From assembly GCF_000720325.1 (NCBI RefSeq), contig NZ_JOJM01000046.1, positions 22,311-86,310 on the forward strand: a stretch of DNA of 64,000 nt, given 5' to 3'. Positions 1 to 9,340 of the stretch are shown piece by piece. The stretch is from Streptomyces sp. NRRL B-1347 (GTDB taxonomy: Bacteria; Actinomycetota; Actinomycetes; Streptomycetales; Streptomycetaceae). The number at the start of each line of letters is the position of its first letter. Position 1 is the stretch's first letter. The notes beneath the pieces are model-generated. The model saw only the letters and a program-made list of their open reading frames with translations. It made no database searches and was not told the DNA's origin. The position numbers and the translations under genes were made by a program.

Positions 1-924
1 CTCGCCGTACTTGCCCGCGGCGCGCGCGGCGAGCTCGACCGCCTCGTCGTAGCGCGAGGTGTGGACGAGCATGCGGGTCCAGGCGCTGCACGTCTGGCCC
101 GAGTTGGCCATGACGTTGGCGACGCCGACGTGCACGGCCTTGGCGAGGTCGGCGCTCGGCAGGATGACGTTGGCTGACTTGCCGCCGAGTTCGAGGGCGA
201 CGCGCTTGACGGCCGCGCCCGCGATCGCGCCGATCTTCCTGCCGACCGCCGTGGAGCCGGTGAACGAGACGAGGTCCACGCCCTCGTGCTCGGCGAGCGC
301 CTGGCCCGCGACCGGGCCGAGCCCTGTGACCAGGTTGAACACCCCCGCGGGCAGGCCCGCGTCGTGCACGATCTCGGCGAACAGCCGCGCCGTGAGCGGG
401 GTGTCCTCGGCGGGCTTGAGCACCACGGTGCAGCCCGCGGCGAGGGCCGGGGCGACCTTGGCGACGATCTGGTGGAGGGGGTAGTTCCAGGGGGTGATCG
501 CGCCGACGACGCCCACGGGTTCGGCGTGGACGACGGAGTTGCCCACCTTCTCCTCGAAGGGGTGGGTCGCCGCGAGTTCGGCGTACGAGCCCGCCACGAG
601 GATCGGCACCCCGGCGTGGACGGCTTCGGCGAACGGCAGCGGGGCGCCCAGTTCGGCGGCGACCGTCTCGGCGATCTCTCCCTTGCGGGCGACGAGGCCG
701 TCGCGGATCGCGGCGAGCCGCGCGGCGCGCTCCGCGGGCGGGGTCGCCCGCCAGCCGGGGAGCGCCGCGCGCGCGGCCCCGACCGCGGCCGCGACGTCCT
801 CGGCGGCGGCCGCGGGGACGTGCGCGATGACCTGCTCGTCGGCCGGGTTCACCACCGGGGTGGTGTCCTGGGTGGTGGCGGGGCGCCACTGCCCCGCGAT
901 GTACATGCCGGTGTGGGGCTTCAT
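1..924 (-). CDS. NAD(P)-dependent aldehyde dehydrogenase, C-terminus cut by the window edge
   Basis: Oxidises an aldehyde to the acid in the cytoplasm with NAD(P)+. The visible 308 residues start MKPHTGMYIAGQWRP and carry the family landmarks in order. These are the N-terminal NPADE strand, the substrate-channel motif TPWNYPLHQ, the cofactor motif FTGSTAVG, the general-base Glu in LELGGKSANV, and the nucleophile Cys in SGQTCSA near residue 280. About 150 C-terminal residues lie outside the window, so this is truncation by position and not decay. The ATG at 924 is chosen because it gives the usual family N-terminus; an ATG at 906 is the alternative. It is transcribed away from the citrate transporter gene, with a 234-bp shared control region. 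The substrate cannot be told from the sequence. Confidence 0.9.
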   Translation of the reverse strand, partial: MKPHTGMYIAGQWRPATTQDTTPVVNPADEQVIAHVPAAAAEDVAAAVGAARAALPGWRATPPAERAARLAAIRDGLVARKGEIAETVAAELGAPLPFAEAVHAGVPILVAGSYAELAATHPFEEKVGNSVVHAEPVGVVGAITPWNYPLHQIVAKVAPALAAGCTVVLKPAEDTPLTARLFAEIVHDAGLPAGVFNLVTGLGPVAGQALAEHEGVDLVSFTGSTAVGRKIGAIAGAAVKRVALELGGKSANVILPSADLAKAVHVGVANVMANSGQTCSAWTRMLVHTSRYDEAVELAARAAGKYGE

Positions 925-1158
925 GAGGTCAAACTAGCGCCGATAGTTTTCTGCCGCCAGGGGCCGCTTCCGGCGACTCGGAGCCGGGTAGGACGAGAGG
1001 GAGCGGAACGAGCCCGTCCCCCACAGCACCGCGTTGACCTGGAGTTTTGCGCTTATTGCTCACACGTCAACATCTTGTTAACGCTCGAAAGCGGGTCCTA
1101 CCGTCATCCGAACCGCCAGACCTGGTGGCAGTTCGATGGTGAACGATAGGTAGCTCCC
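925..1158. promoter_or_regulatory. Divergent control region between aldehyde dehydrogenase and citrate transporter
   Basis: This gene-free 234-bp stretch separates two divergent genes. Next to the dehydrogenase start there is an inverted repeat AAACTA-(7 nt)-TAGTTT at 931-949, placed where an operator for that gene would sit. It is AT-rich in a GC-rich setting, which fits a TetR- or GntR-type site, but no regulator is encoded beside it. The transporter end holds a lower-GC patch (1054-1110, with TTGTTA at 1075-1080) that probably contains its promoter. I could not assign a confident -10 box. Function is inferred from position and symmetry only. Confidence 0.4.
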
Positions 1159-2706
1159 ATGCTGACAATCCTCGGATTCGTCATGATCGCCACCTTCCTG
1201 GTGCTGATCATGATGAAGAAGATGTCGCCCATCGCGGCACTGGTGCTCATCCCCGCGCTGTTCTGCGTCTTCGTAGGCAAGGCCGCCCACTTCGGGGACT
1301 ACGTCCTCGAGGGCGTGGGCAATCTCGCGCCCACGGCCGCGATGCTCATGTTCGCCATCGTGTACTTCGGCGTCATGATCGATGTCGGCCTCTTCGACCC
1401 GATCGTCCGGGGCATCCTGCGGTTCTGCAAGGCGGACCCGATGCGGATCGTCGTCGGCACCGCCGTGCTCGCCGCGATCGTCTCGCTCGACGGCGACGGC
1501 TCCACCACGTTCATGATCACCGTGTCGGCGATGTACCCGCTGTACAAGCGCCTGAAGATGAGCCTCGTCGTCATGACGGGCGTCGCGGCCACCGCCAACG
1601 GCGTGATGAACACGCTGCCTTGGGGCGGCCCCACGGCCCGCGCGGCCACCGCCCTCAAGGTCGACGCCAGCGACATCTTCGTCCCGATGATCCCCGCGCT
1701 CGCGGTCGGCCTCCTCGCCGTCTTCGTCCTCGCGTACGCCCTCGGCCTGCGCGAGCGCAAGCGCCTCGGGGTGCTCTCGCTCGACGAGGTCCTGGAGAGC
1801 GAGACGGTCGCGGGCGAGCCGGTGCTCGTCGGCGCGGGCGGCGACGAGGGCCGGGCAGAGCGGGTCAGCTTCGTGAAGGGCGGGGGCTCGGCGGGCGGGT
1901 CCGGGCGTACCGGTGCCGGTGCGGGCGCTTCCCATGCGGGCGCTTCCAGTGCGGCGGCTTCCGGTACGGCGGCCTCCGGCGCGGCAGCTTCCAGTGCGGC
2001 GGCCTCCGGCGCGGCGTCCGACTCCGCCGGAGACTCCCCTACGGACGACTCCGACGACGACGGCTTCCAGGGCCTCGACCCGAACCGCCCCACCCTGCGG
2101 CCCAAGCTCTACTGGTTCAACGCGGGCCTGACCGTCCTGCTGCTCACCGCCATGATCATGGAGTGGCTGCCGATCCCGGTCCTGTTCCTGCTCGGCGCGG
2201 CCCTGGCCCTGACCGTCAACTTCCCGCACATGCCCGACCAGAAGGCCCGCATCGCCGCGCATGCCGAGAACGTCCTCAACGTCACCGGCATGGTCTTCGC
2301 CGCCGCCGTCTTCACCGGCGTGCTCACCGGCACCGGCATGGTCGACCACATGGCCGACTGGCTCGTGAACGCCATCCCCGACGGCATGGGCGGCCAGATG
2401 GGCCTGGTCACCGGGCTGCTCTCGATCCCGCTCACGTACTTCATGTCCAACGACGGCTTCTACTTCGGCGTGCTTCCCGTGCTCGCCGAGGCGGGCAACG
2501 CGCACGGCGTCTCCACCATCGAGATCGCCCGCGCCTCCATCGCCGGGCAGGCCCTGCACATGTCGAGCCCGCTCGTGCCCGCCGTGTACGTCCTCGTCGG
2601 CATGGCCAAGGTCGAGTTCGGCGACCACACGCGGTTCACGGTCAAGTGGGCGGTCCTCACCTCGCTCGTGGTGCTTGCCGCCGGGATCCTGTTCGGCATC
2701 ATCTGA
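1159..2706 (+). CDS. CitMHS-family citrate:proton (divalent metal-citrate) symporter
   Basis: An inner-membrane secondary transporter of 515 residues, a little longer than the usual 430-460 of CitMHS proteins. Hydrophobic segments fill residues 1-200 and 315-515. The two halves carry family-like motifs such as SLDGDGSTTFM, NTLPWGGPT and TYFMSNDGFYFG. CitMHS proteins take up citrate complexed with Mg2+, Ca2+ or other divalent ions in symport with protons; which metal is used here is unknown. The extra length is a low-complexity Ala/Ser/Gly-rich cytoplasmic loop at about residues 238-305, made of near-repeats of an ASGAA/ASSAA unit. The ATG follows a purine-rich stretch. No two-component regulator lies beside it, although a tricarboxylate system occurs near 39 kb. 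Confidence 0.9.
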   Translation: MLTILGFVMIATFLVLIMMKKMSPIAALVLIPALFCVFVGKAAHFGDYVLEGVGNLAPTAAMLMFAIVYFGVMIDVGLFDPIVRGILRFCKADPMRIVVGTAVLAAIVSLDGDGSTTFMITVSAMYPLYKRLKMSLVVMTGVAATANGVMNTLPWGGPTARAATALKVDASDIFVPMIPALAVGLLAVFVLAYALGLRERKRLGVLSLDEVLESETVAGEPVLVGAGGDEGRAERVSFVKGGGSAGGSGRTGAGAGASHAGASSAAASGTAASGAAASSAAASGAASDSAGDSPTDDSDDDGFQGLDPNRPTLRPKLYWFNAGLTVLLLTAMIMEWLPIPVLFLLGAALALTVNFPHMPDQKARIAAHAENVLNVTGMVFAAAVFTGVLTGTGMVDHMADWLVNAIPDGMGGQMGLVTGLLSIPLTYFMSNDGFYFGVLPVLAEAGNAHGVSTIEIARASIAGQALHMSSPLVPAVYVLVGMAKVEFGDHTRFTVKWAVLTSLVVLAAGILFGII

Positions 2707-2714
2707 GCGCACCG

Positions 2715-3950
2715 ATGCCGCGGATACGTCGTCCTCGTACGACCCGGAAGAGCCCGGCCGGGACCTCACCGGCCGGGCGGGCGGCCGGTGGCAGGGGCTG
2801 GCTGCTGCGCCTCGTCATCGCCTTCAGCTGTGCGCAGGGCGCGGTGTCGATGGCGCGGCCCGCCGTCTCCTACCGGGCCCTCTCGCTCGGCGCCGACGAG
2901 CGGGCCATCGGTGTCATCGCGGGCGTGTACGCGCTGCTGCCGCTGTTCGTGGCGGTCCCGCTCGGCCGCCGTACCGACCACGGCCGCTGCGCGCCGCTGC
3001 TGCCGCTGGGCGTCGCGCTGATCGCGGGCGGCTGCGCGCTCAGCGGCACCGCCGGATCGCTCGGCGCGCTCGCCGCGTGGAGCGGGGTGATGGGCCTCGG
3101 CCACCTCTGCTTCGTCATCGGCGCGCAGTCCATCGTCGCCCGCCGGTCGGCCCCCGCCGAACAGGACCGCAACTTCGGCCACTTCACCATCGGCGCCTCC
3201 CTCGGCCAGCTGATCGGACCGCTGGCGGCCGGCGCGCTGATCGGCGGCGACACGGGCACCACCAGCGCCCTCGCCCTGGTGGTGGCGGCCGGGGTGGCGG
3301 CGGTGGCCTGCACCTCGCTGTGGCGCGTGGAGCGGCCGCGGGGCGAAGGGCCCGGGCCGCGGGAAGCGGCCGGGGCCGCTCCGGCAGGGGCCGTTCCCGT
3401 GCGGCGCATCCTGGGGGCCCGGGGCGTGCCCGCCGGGATGTTCATCAGCCTCGCCGTGCTGTCCGCCACCGACATCCTCACCGCGTACCTGCCCGTCATC
3501 GGCGAGCACCGGGGCATCGCGCCCGCAACCGTCGGGATCCTGCTCGGCCTGCGCGCGGGCGCGACGATCGCCTGCCGCCTGGTGATGACGCCCCTCATCC
3601 GGCTGCTCGGGCGCCGCGCGCTCACCGCCGTCACCTGCGCCGCCGCCGGGCTCCTGTGCGCCGGGGTCGCGTTGCCGCTGCCCGTCTGGGCGCTCGGCGT
3701 GATGCTCGCGCTGCTCGGGTTCTGCCTCGGCGTCGGCCAGCCCCTGTCGATGACGACGGTGGTCCGGGCGGCGCCCGCCGAGGCCCGCTCCACCGCCCTC
3801 GCCCTGCGCCTCACCGGCAACCGGCTAGGCCAGGTCGCCGCGCCCGCAGGGGCGGGCCTCGTCGCCGGAGTGGCGGGGGCGGCGGCCCCCTTCGTCACGC
3901 TGGGGCTCCTCCTGTGCGTGGCCGCTGGGGCGGCGGTGCGCACCGAGTGA
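2715..3950 (+). CDS. MFS transporter
   Basis: A 411-residue protein with a basic N-terminal tail (about 35 residues) followed by roughly twelve hydrophobic segments, the length and shape of a major facilitator permease. The loop after TM2 reads PLGRRTDHGR, a variant of the MFS motif GxLaDrxGRR. The central cytoplasmic loop (about residues 200-235) is charged and Pro/Gly rich, separating two six-helix halves. It starts 8 bp after the citrate transporter stop, so the two are probably cotranscribed. The substrate cannot be predicted; drug or metabolite efflux is the commonest role for such proteins. The GTG and CTG codons upstream are less convincing than the ATG at 2715. Confidence 0.85.
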   Translation: MPRIRRPRTTRKSPAGTSPAGRAAGGRGWLLRLVIAFSCAQGAVSMARPAVSYRALSLGADERAIGVIAGVYALLPLFVAVPLGRRTDHGRCAPLLPLGVALIAGGCALSGTAGSLGALAAWSGVMGLGHLCFVIGAQSIVARRSAPAEQDRNFGHFTIGASLGQLIGPLAAGALIGGDTGTTSALALVVAAGVAAVACTSLWRVERPRGEGPGPREAAGAAPAGAVPVRRILGARGVPAGMFISLAVLSATDILTAYLPVIGEHRGIAPATVGILLGLRAGATIACRLVMTPLIRLLGRRALTAVTCAAAGLLCAGVALPLPVWALGVMLALLGFCLGVGQPLSMTTVVRAAPAEARSTALALRLTGNRLGQVAAPAGAGLVAGVAGAAAPFVTLGLLLCVAAGAAVRTE

Positions 3951-3994
3951 CTACCCCGGCCCGCCCGGGGCAGGGCCTAGTGGCCCCGGGTGCT

Positions 3995-6331
3995 TCATGG
4001 TCCGTGCCACTCCGTGACGTCGGGTGTCTGCGGGCCCGCGGTGGCCGGTCGCGCAGTTCCCCGCGCCCCTTCGGGGCACTGCCGCACGAGCGGAGTGACC
4101 CTGACCGCGAAGCCGTTGAGCACCGCCGTGCCCGAGAGCGGGTCGAGGAGGCTCCCGTCGAGGAGCTGGTTGACGTTGGCGCCGGGGTCGGCCGCGGCGA
4201 CGGTCAGCCGGGTGCCCGGGCGGTCGTGGCCCCAGCCGTGCGGCAGGCTCACCACCCCCGGGCGCACCGCGTCCGTCACCTCCACCGGGACCGCGATCTC
4301 GCCACCAGCGGCCGTCACGCGCGCGTGTTCGCCGTCCGCAACGCCGAGCCGGGCCGCGTCCTCGGGGTGGACGTGCAGGGTGCAGCGGTTGGAGCCGCCG
4401 GTGAGGGTGGGGACGTTGTGCATCCAGCTGTTGTTGGAGCGCAGATGGCGGCGGCCGACGAGGACGAGGGCGGCCGGGGCCTCGCGCACCGCGCGGGCGA
4501 GCCGCGGCAGGTCGGCGGCGATCGGGTCCGGAAGGAGTTCGATCCGCCCGCTGCGGGTCTTGAGGACCTCCGGGACGCGCGGGCGCAGCGGGCCGAGGTC
4601 GATGCCGTGCGGGTGGTCGAGGAGGCGGGCCAGGCTCAGGCCTGCCGGCTCCGCGCCGAAGCCGTCGCCGTACGGGCCGAGGCGCAGCATCATGTCCAGG
4701 CGCCGCTCGGGGCCGCTCTCCCCGGTGAGCCGGGCCGCGAGGTCCCCGGGGTCGCGGCCGTGCACGGGCGAGTGCGGGGCGGCGACGGCCTCGGCGAGGG
4801 TGCGCTCGACGACCATGGCGTCGACGGCGGCGGGGTCGGCGTCGTGCCGCCCGGTCGCGGCGAGCACGAGCCGCGCGAGGATCTCGGTCTCCGGCATCCG
4901 GCCGTCCTCCAGGGGCACGGCGGCGCGGGTGTAGCGGACCTGGTTGCGCACGGCCAGGGCGTTGAAGGCGAAGGGGAAGTGGGCGCTCTGGGCGGGCGGG
5001 GGCGGCGGCAGGACGACGTGGGCGTGGCGCGCGGTCTCGTTCAGGTACGGGTCGACGCTCACCATGAAGTCCAGGGACTCCAGGGCCTTGTCGAGGCGGT
5101 CGCCGTCGGGCGCGGACAGGACGGGGTTGGCGGCGATGGCGATGACCGCGCGGACGGGGCTCTCGCCCAGGCCGCCGTCCGGGACGCGGGGCGGGGTGTC
5201 GATCTCCTCGGCGAGCGCGGCGACGGGCAGTTCGCCCTTGGCCTCGGGGTGCCCGCTCACGCGGCTGCGCCAGCGGCCGAGCGCGAAGCCCCGGCCCGGC
5301 CCTGCGGGGCGCGGCGCCCTGCCGGTGGCGGAGAGCGGGAACATCACGCCGCCGGGCCGGTCGACGTTGCCGGTCAGGACGTTCAGTACGTCGGCGAGCC
5401 AGCAGGTCAGCGTGCCGTGGGCGACGGCGCTCGCGCCGACCCTGCCGTACACGGCGGCGGTGGGCGCGGCGGCGAGCTCGTGGGCCAGGGCGCGGATGGT
5501 GTCGGCGGGCACGTCGCAGGCGGGGGCAACGGCCTGCGGAGTGAAGTCCCTTACGGCGGCGGCCAGTTCGTCGAGCCCCGTGACGTGGTCCGCGAGCGCG
5601 CCGAGGTCGGTGAGGCCGTCCGCGAACAGGACCTGCGCCATCGCGGCGAGCAGCAGCGCGTCCGTGCCGGGCCGGATCGCCAGGTGCCGGTCGGCGAGGA
5701 GCGCGGTGCGGGTGCGGCGCGGGTCGACGACGGTGAGCCGACCGCCCCGGGCGCGCAGCGCCTTGAGCCTGCCGGGGAAGTCGGGCGCGGTGCACAGGCT
5801 GCCGTTGGAGTCCAGCGGGTTGGCGCCGAGGATCAGCAGGTGGTCGGTGCGGTCCAGGTCCGGTACGGGGATCGCGAACGGGTCGCCGAAGAGGAGGCCG
5901 CACGAGACGTGCTTGGGCATCTGGTCGACGGTGCTCGCGGTGAACAGGCTGCGGGTGCCGAGGGCGCCGAGCAGCACGGGTGGGTACAGGGCGCCCGCCA
6001 TGGTGTGCACGTTCGGGTTGCCGAGCACGACGCCCACCGCGTGCGGCCCGTACCGCTCGACGACGGGGCCGAGGCCCGCGGCGACGGCGTCGAACGCCTC
6101 GTCCCAGCCCGTCTCCACGAGGCGTCCGCCGCTGCGGACGAGGGGCCCGCGCAGCCGGTCGGGGTCGGCGTCGGCCGCGCCGAAGGAGGCGCCCTTGGGG
6201 CAGACGAAGCCGCGGCTGAAGACGTCGTCCCGGTCGCCGCGGGCGCCGGTCACGCGCGCGCCCTCGACGGTGAGCGTGAGCCCGCAGGTGGCTTCGCAGA
6301 GCGGGCAGATGCGCGGGGCGGTGCGGGTCAT
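3995..6331 (-). CDS. Molybdopterin-dependent oxidoreductase with an N-terminal 4Fe-4S domain
   Basis: A 778-residue member of the DMSO reductase superfamily (formate dehydrogenase / assimilatory nitrate reductase-like). The N-terminal Molybdop_Fe4S4 domain shows Cys9, Cys12, Cys16 and Cys44 (CPLCEATC ... VCPKG). The molybdopterin domain follows (about 55-480), with the typical stretches [11 protein letters not shown] and [12 protein letters not shown]-terminal molydop_binding beta-barrel follows (about 630-760), with [13 protein letters not shown] and LPHGWGHDR. There is no Tat signal, so it is cytoplasmic. The ATG is preceded by GGGAGGG. No separate electron-transfer subunit lies beside it, and the substrate is unknown. 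The last ~25 codons are formed by a dispersed palindromic repeat (see 4040-4078), so the natural C-terminus may have been altered. Downstream it converges on the MFS gene. Confidence 0.9.
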   Translation of the reverse strand: MTRTAPRICPLCEATCGLTLTVEGARVTGARGDRDDVFSRGFVCPKGASFGAADADPDRLRGPLVRSGGRLVETGWDEAFDAVAAGLGPVVERYGPHAVGVVLGNPNVHTMAGALYPPVLLGALGTRSLFTASTVDQMPKHVSCGLLFGDPFAIPVPDLDRTDHLLILGANPLDSNGSLCTAPDFPGRLKALRARGGRLTVVDPRRTRTALLADRHLAIRPGTDALLLAAMAQVLFADGLTDLGALADHVTGLDELAAAVRDFTPQAVAPACDVPADTIRALAHELAAAPTAAVYGRVGASAVAHGTLTCWLADVLNVLTGNVDRPGGVMFPLSATGRAPRPAGPGRGFALGRWRSRVSGHPEAKGELPVAALAEEIDTPPRVPDGGLGESPVRAVIAIAANPVLSAPDGDRLDKALESLDFMVSVDPYLNETARHAHVVLPPPPPAQSAHFPFAFNALAVRNQVRYTRAAVPLEDGRMPETEILARLVLAATGRHDADPAAVDAMVVERTLAEAVAAPHSPVHGRDPGDLAARLTGESGPERRLDMMLRLGPYGDGFGAEPAGLSLARLLDHPHGIDLGPLRPRVPEVLKTRSGRIELLPDPIAADLPRLARAVREAPAALVLVGRRHLRSNNSWMHNVPTLTGGSNRCTLHVHPEDAARLGVADGEHARVTAAGGEIAVPVEVTDAVRPGVVSLPHGWGHDRPGTRLTVAAADPGANVNQLLDGSLLDPLSGTAVLNGFAVRVTPLVRQCPEGARGTARPATAGPQTPDVTEWHGP
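4040..4078. repeat. Dispersed Streptomyces palindromic repeat inside the oxidoreductase 3' end
   Basis: The sequence GGTCGCGCAGTTCCCCGCG continues into CCCCTTCGGGGC, a small hairpin with a TTCG-type loop. The same block recurs at 37000-37028 and, as its reverse complement, at 36897-36925 and (diverged) near 12480. Here it lies within the last codons of the oxidoreductase gene and supplies residues of the form [12 protein letters not shown]. Elsewhere in the window it sits between genes at 3' ends, so a transcription-end role is plausible. Confidence 0.6.
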
Positions 6332-6404
6332 GGGCCCTCCCGGGGCGTGGCGCGGCGGCGCGGTGCGCCCCCAGCATACCGACCGGTACGTACGGCGCCA
6401 GGGC

Positions 6405-7055
6405 TCAGCCGAGCGCCCGCTCGACGTACGCGTACAGCAGGGTCCGCGTCTCGGCCACGATCTGCGGATCCCCCAGCGGGTCGGTGCGGAAGGCCAGTTG
6501 CAGCAGCGCGTCGACGGCCTCGACGCTGACGAGCATGGTGCGGCGGAGCCGGGCGTCCAGCGGGCGGCCGAGGTGGCCGGCGAGGAGCCGGGCGACGCGG
6601 TCGGCGACCGTCTCGTTGGCGTCGGGCATCGCGTCGGGCGCCGACGGAATGCCGAAGTCGACCCGCCCGAAGCCGGGGACGGTGCGCTTCATCAGCAGGT
6701 ACTCGTCGAAGGCCGCCGCGACGGCGCCGCGCAGGTCACCGCGGGGCACGGCCGTCATGCGCGCCGCGACCCGACGGGCGTAGGCGTCGAGGTTGCGGTG
6801 GGCCAGGGCGTCGGCCAGGGCGCGCTTGTTGTCGAAGAAGCGGTAGACCGAGCCGATGGGCACGCCCGCGCGCTCCGCGACCGCGCGGGTGGTCAGGTCC
6901 TCGTAGCCGACCTCGTCGAGGAGGGCGGCGCAGGCGTCGAGGATCCGGGTGAGCCGCTCCGCGCTGCGGCGCTGCACGGGGGTGCGGCGCAGGGCCGCCG
7001 GAGGGTTCGGGTCACGCGTTCCGGAGGAGTCACGCACTCCCGGAGAGTAGAACAC
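6405..7055 (-). CDS. TetR/AcrR-family transcriptional regulator
   Basis: A 216-residue DNA-binding repressor-type protein. The TetR_N helix-turn-helix covers about residues 28-78 and contains [27 protein letters not shown], a textbook recognition helix. The rest is an all-helical ligand-binding domain of no recognisable subfamily. It faces hmgA across a 123-bp gap holding a near-perfect inverted repeat (7097-7120), and the oxidoreductase follows 73 bp downstream in the same direction. Either or both could be targets. The GTG at 7055 has no good ribosome site; a GTG at 7037 is an alternative start that would shorten the N-terminus by six residues. Confidence 0.88.
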   Translation of the reverse strand: MFYSPGVRDSSGTRDPNPPAALRRTPVQRRSAERLTRILDACAALLDEVGYEDLTTRAVAERAGVPIGSVYRFFDNKRALADALAHRNLDAYARRVAARMTAVPRGDLRGAVAAAFDEYLLMKRTVPGFGRVDFGIPSAPDAMPDANETVADRVARLLAGHLGRPLDARLRRTMLVSVEAVDALLQLAFRTDPLGDPQIVAETRTLLYAYVERALG

Positions 7056-7096
7056 CGTTCACATTTCACGGATCCCTCTTGCGCGGGGAAATGCCG

Positions 7097-7120
7097 AATC
7101 CTACGGTGTTCCATAGGAAT
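7097..7120. promoter_or_regulatory. Candidate operator between tetR and hmgA
   Basis: An imperfect inverted repeat AATCCTA-(10 nt)-TAGGAAT, with one mismatch between arms, sits midway between the divergent TetR gene and hmgA. The arms are AT-rich relative to the surroundings. Spacing and symmetry suit a dimeric repressor. Assigning it to the adjacent TetR protein is an inference. Confidence 0.4.
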
Positions 7121-7178
7121 CGTTGGCGAGGGCGCCGGCGTGGGCCCCGTCGTGGGCCAGGGAGCCGAGGGAGCTGTC

Positions 7179-8513
7179 ATGAGCGGGGACCAGCCGAAGG
7201 ACGACAGGGGCAACGCGCGCAAGCTCGCCGAGGGGCTCACCTACCTCTCCGGATTCGGCAACGAGCACAGCTCGGAGGCCGTCCCCGGCGCCCTGCCGCT
7301 CGGCCGCAACTCACCGCAGCGCGCCCCCCTCGGTCTGTACGCGGAGCAGCTGAGCGGCACCGCGTTCACCGAGCCGCGCGCCCACAACCGCCGCTCGTGG
7401 CTGTACCGCGTCCGCCCGTCGGCCGCGCACCCGTCGTTCACCCGGGTCGACAACGGCGCGATCCGCACGGCCCCGTTCACCGAGACCGTGCCCGACCCCA
7501 ACCGCCTGCGCTGGAACCCGCTGCCGGAGCCGGCCCCCGGCACCGACTGGCTGGCCGGCCTGTGGACCCTCGGGGGCAACGGCGACGCGACCCAGCGCAC
7601 GGGCATGGCGGTGCACCTCTACCACGCCAACGCCTCCATGGACCGGGTGTTCAGCGACGCCGACGGCGAGCTGCTCATCGTGCCCGAGCAGGGCGGCCTG
7701 CTGCTCCGCACCGAGCTGGGCCTGCTGCACGCCGAGCCCGGCCACGTCGCCCTGATCCCGCGCGGCGTCCGCTTCCGCGTCGAGCTGCTCGACGAGAGGG
7801 CCCGCGGGTACGTCTGCGAGAACTACGGCGCGGTCTTCCAGCTCCCCGACCTCGGCCCGATCGGCGCCAACGGCCTGGCGAACGCGCGGGACTTCATGGC
7901 CCCCGTCGCCGCGTACGAGGACGTCGAGGGCCCGGTCGAGGTCGTCAACAAGTTCTGCGGCAACCTCTGGGCGGCCACCTACGACCACTCCCCGCTCGAC
8001 GTCGTCGCCTGGCACGGCAACCACGTGCCGTACGTGTACGACATGCGCCGCTTCAACGTCATCGGCACCATCTCCTACGACCACCCGGACCCGTCCATCT
8101 TCACGGTCCTCACCTCGCCTTCGGACACCCCTGGCCTCGCGGGCGTCGACTTCGTGGTGTTCGCCCCGCGCTGGCTGGTCGGCGAGGACACCTTCCGGCC
8201 GCCGTACTTCCACCGGAACGTGATGAGCGAGTACATGGGCCTGATCGAGGGCGCGTACGACGCCAAGGCGGAGGGCTTCGTGCCGGGCGGCGGCTCGCTG
8301 CACAACATGATGTCGGCGCACGGCCCCGACCGGGAGACCTTCGAGCGGGCCAGCGCCGCCGAGCTGAAGCCGCAGAAGATCGACGACGGTCTGGCGTTCA
8401 TGTTCGAGACCCGCTGGCCGGTGACCGCCACGGAGCAGGCGGCTTCGGCGGACCATCTGCAGCGGGGGTACGACGACGTGTGGCAGGGTCTGGAGCGTCA
8501 TTTCCGGCCGTAG
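7179..8513 (+). CDS. hmgA: Homogentisate 1,2-dioxygenase
   Basis: Cytoplasmic non-haem Fe(II) enzyme that opens homogentisate to maleylacetoacetate in phenylalanine/tyrosine breakdown. The 444-residue length matches the family. The N-terminal signature is [19 protein letters not shown]. The iron ligands can be placed by analogy with the human enzyme: His and Glu in [13 protein letters not shown] (six residues apart) and a third His about 30 residues later in [11 protein letters not shown]. The ATG at 7179 lies 8 nt after GAGGGAG. Other tyrosine-pathway genes (fumarylacetoacetase, 4-hydroxyphenylpyruvate dioxygenase) are not in the window, so the pathway is scattered. The following GntR gene, 52 bp downstream, may be cotranscribed. 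Confidence 0.97.
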   Translation: MSGDQPKDDRGNARKLAEGLTYLSGFGNEHSSEAVPGALPLGRNSPQRAPLGLYAEQLSGTAFTEPRAHNRRSWLYRVRPSAAHPSFTRVDNGAIRTAPFTETVPDPNRLRWNPLPEPAPGTDWLAGLWTLGGNGDATQRTGMAVHLYHANASMDRVFSDADGELLIVPEQGGLLLRTELGLLHAEPGHVALIPRGVRFRVELLDERARGYVCENYGAVFQLPDLGPIGANGLANARDFMAPVAAYEDVEGPVEVVNKFCGNLWAATYDHSPLDVVAWHGNHVPYVYDMRRFNVIGTISYDHPDPSIFTVLTSPSDTPGLAGVDFVVFAPRWLVGEDTFRPPYFHRNVMSEYMGLIEGAYDAKAEGFVPGGGSLHNMMSAHGPDRETFERASAAELKPQKIDDGLAFMFETRWPVTATEQAASADHLQRGYDDVWQGLERHFRP

Positions 8514-8565
8514 CACCACCACTTCCGGCCGCTGTCCGCATCGTCTCGGAAGTACGGAGTTCCCT

Positions 8566-9315
8566 GTGACCGCTTTCGCCCCGGACTCGATCGTCCTGAA
8601 CCGAAAGCTGCCGCTGTGGTATCAGGTGTCGCAGTCGCTGCGCGCCTCGATACTCGGCCGCACGCCGGACGCCCCGCTGCGCCTGCCCACCGAGGAGCAG
8701 CTGGCGGGGCACTACGGCGTCAGCGTGCTCACCATGCGCCAGGCCCTCAAGGAGCTGGAGGACGAGGGCCTGATCAGCAGGCACCGGCGGCGCGGCACGT
8801 TCATCGAGCCGGACGTGCGGCGCGGCTCGCCGGTGCGGCTGCTCGGCTCGGTCGACGCGATCGTGGCGCAGCAGTCCGGCATGGACACCAAGCTCTTGTC
8901 CCACGGCCGGGAGCAGGTGCCCACCGACGTCGCCGAGCACTTCCCCGGGCTCGCCGAGGTCGCCACGTACCACCGGCTGCGCAGCGACGCCAGGACCGGC
9001 GAGCCGACCAACCACGCGCGCAACCACGTGCGCCCCGACCTCGCCGAGCGCATCGACCCGACCGACCTGGAGCGCTGGCCGATGACGAAGGTCCTGCGCG
9101 ACGTGGTGGGCGTGGCGATCTCGCGCATCACCGACACCGTGGAGGCCCGGCTCGCCGACCCGGAGACGGCCCGCCTGCTCCAAGTGCCGCTGCTCAGCCC
9201 GATCCTGCACTACACCGGCATCACGTACGACACCGAGGGGCGGGCGCTCGACGTGGCCAGGATCCAGTACCGGGGCGACCGCTTCTCCTTCACCGTCACG
9301 CTCGACGCGACCTGA
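8566..9315 (+). CDS. GntR-family regulator with UTRA effector domain (HutC type)
   Basis: A 249-residue transcription factor. The winged helix covers about residues 18-85, with the GntR signature LRLPTEEQLAGHYGVSVLTMRQAL followed by the wing ISRHRRRGTF. The C-terminal half (about 100-245) has the UTRA-type pattern, including the closing stretch ARIQYRGDRFSFTVTLD. UTRA domains bind small metabolites such as sugars or aromatic and histidine-pathway intermediates. Its position directly after hmgA suggests control of homogentisate or aromatic catabolism, but this is context only. The GTG at 8566 is 4 nt after a GGAGTT run and is the first plausible start. Confidence 0.88.
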   Translation: MTAFAPDSIVLNRKLPLWYQVSQSLRASILGRTPDAPLRLPTEEQLAGHYGVSVLTMRQALKELEDEGLISRHRRRGTFIEPDVRRGSPVRLLGSVDAIVAQQSGMDTKLLSHGREQVPTDVAEHFPGLAEVATYHRLRSDARTGEPTNHARNHVRPDLAERIDPTDLERWPMTKVLRDVVGVAISRITDTVEARLADPETARLLQVPLLSPILHYTGITYDTEGRALDVARIQYRGDRFSFTVTLDAT

Positions 9316-9340
9316 TGACCGCCTCCCGGCGCGTCGTACG

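Noticed and set aside
1078..2769. 563-residue minus-strand frame over the citrate transporter
   Set aside because: Charged His/Glu/Arg-rich shadow lacking any fold; the opposite strand encodes a clear CitMHS protein.
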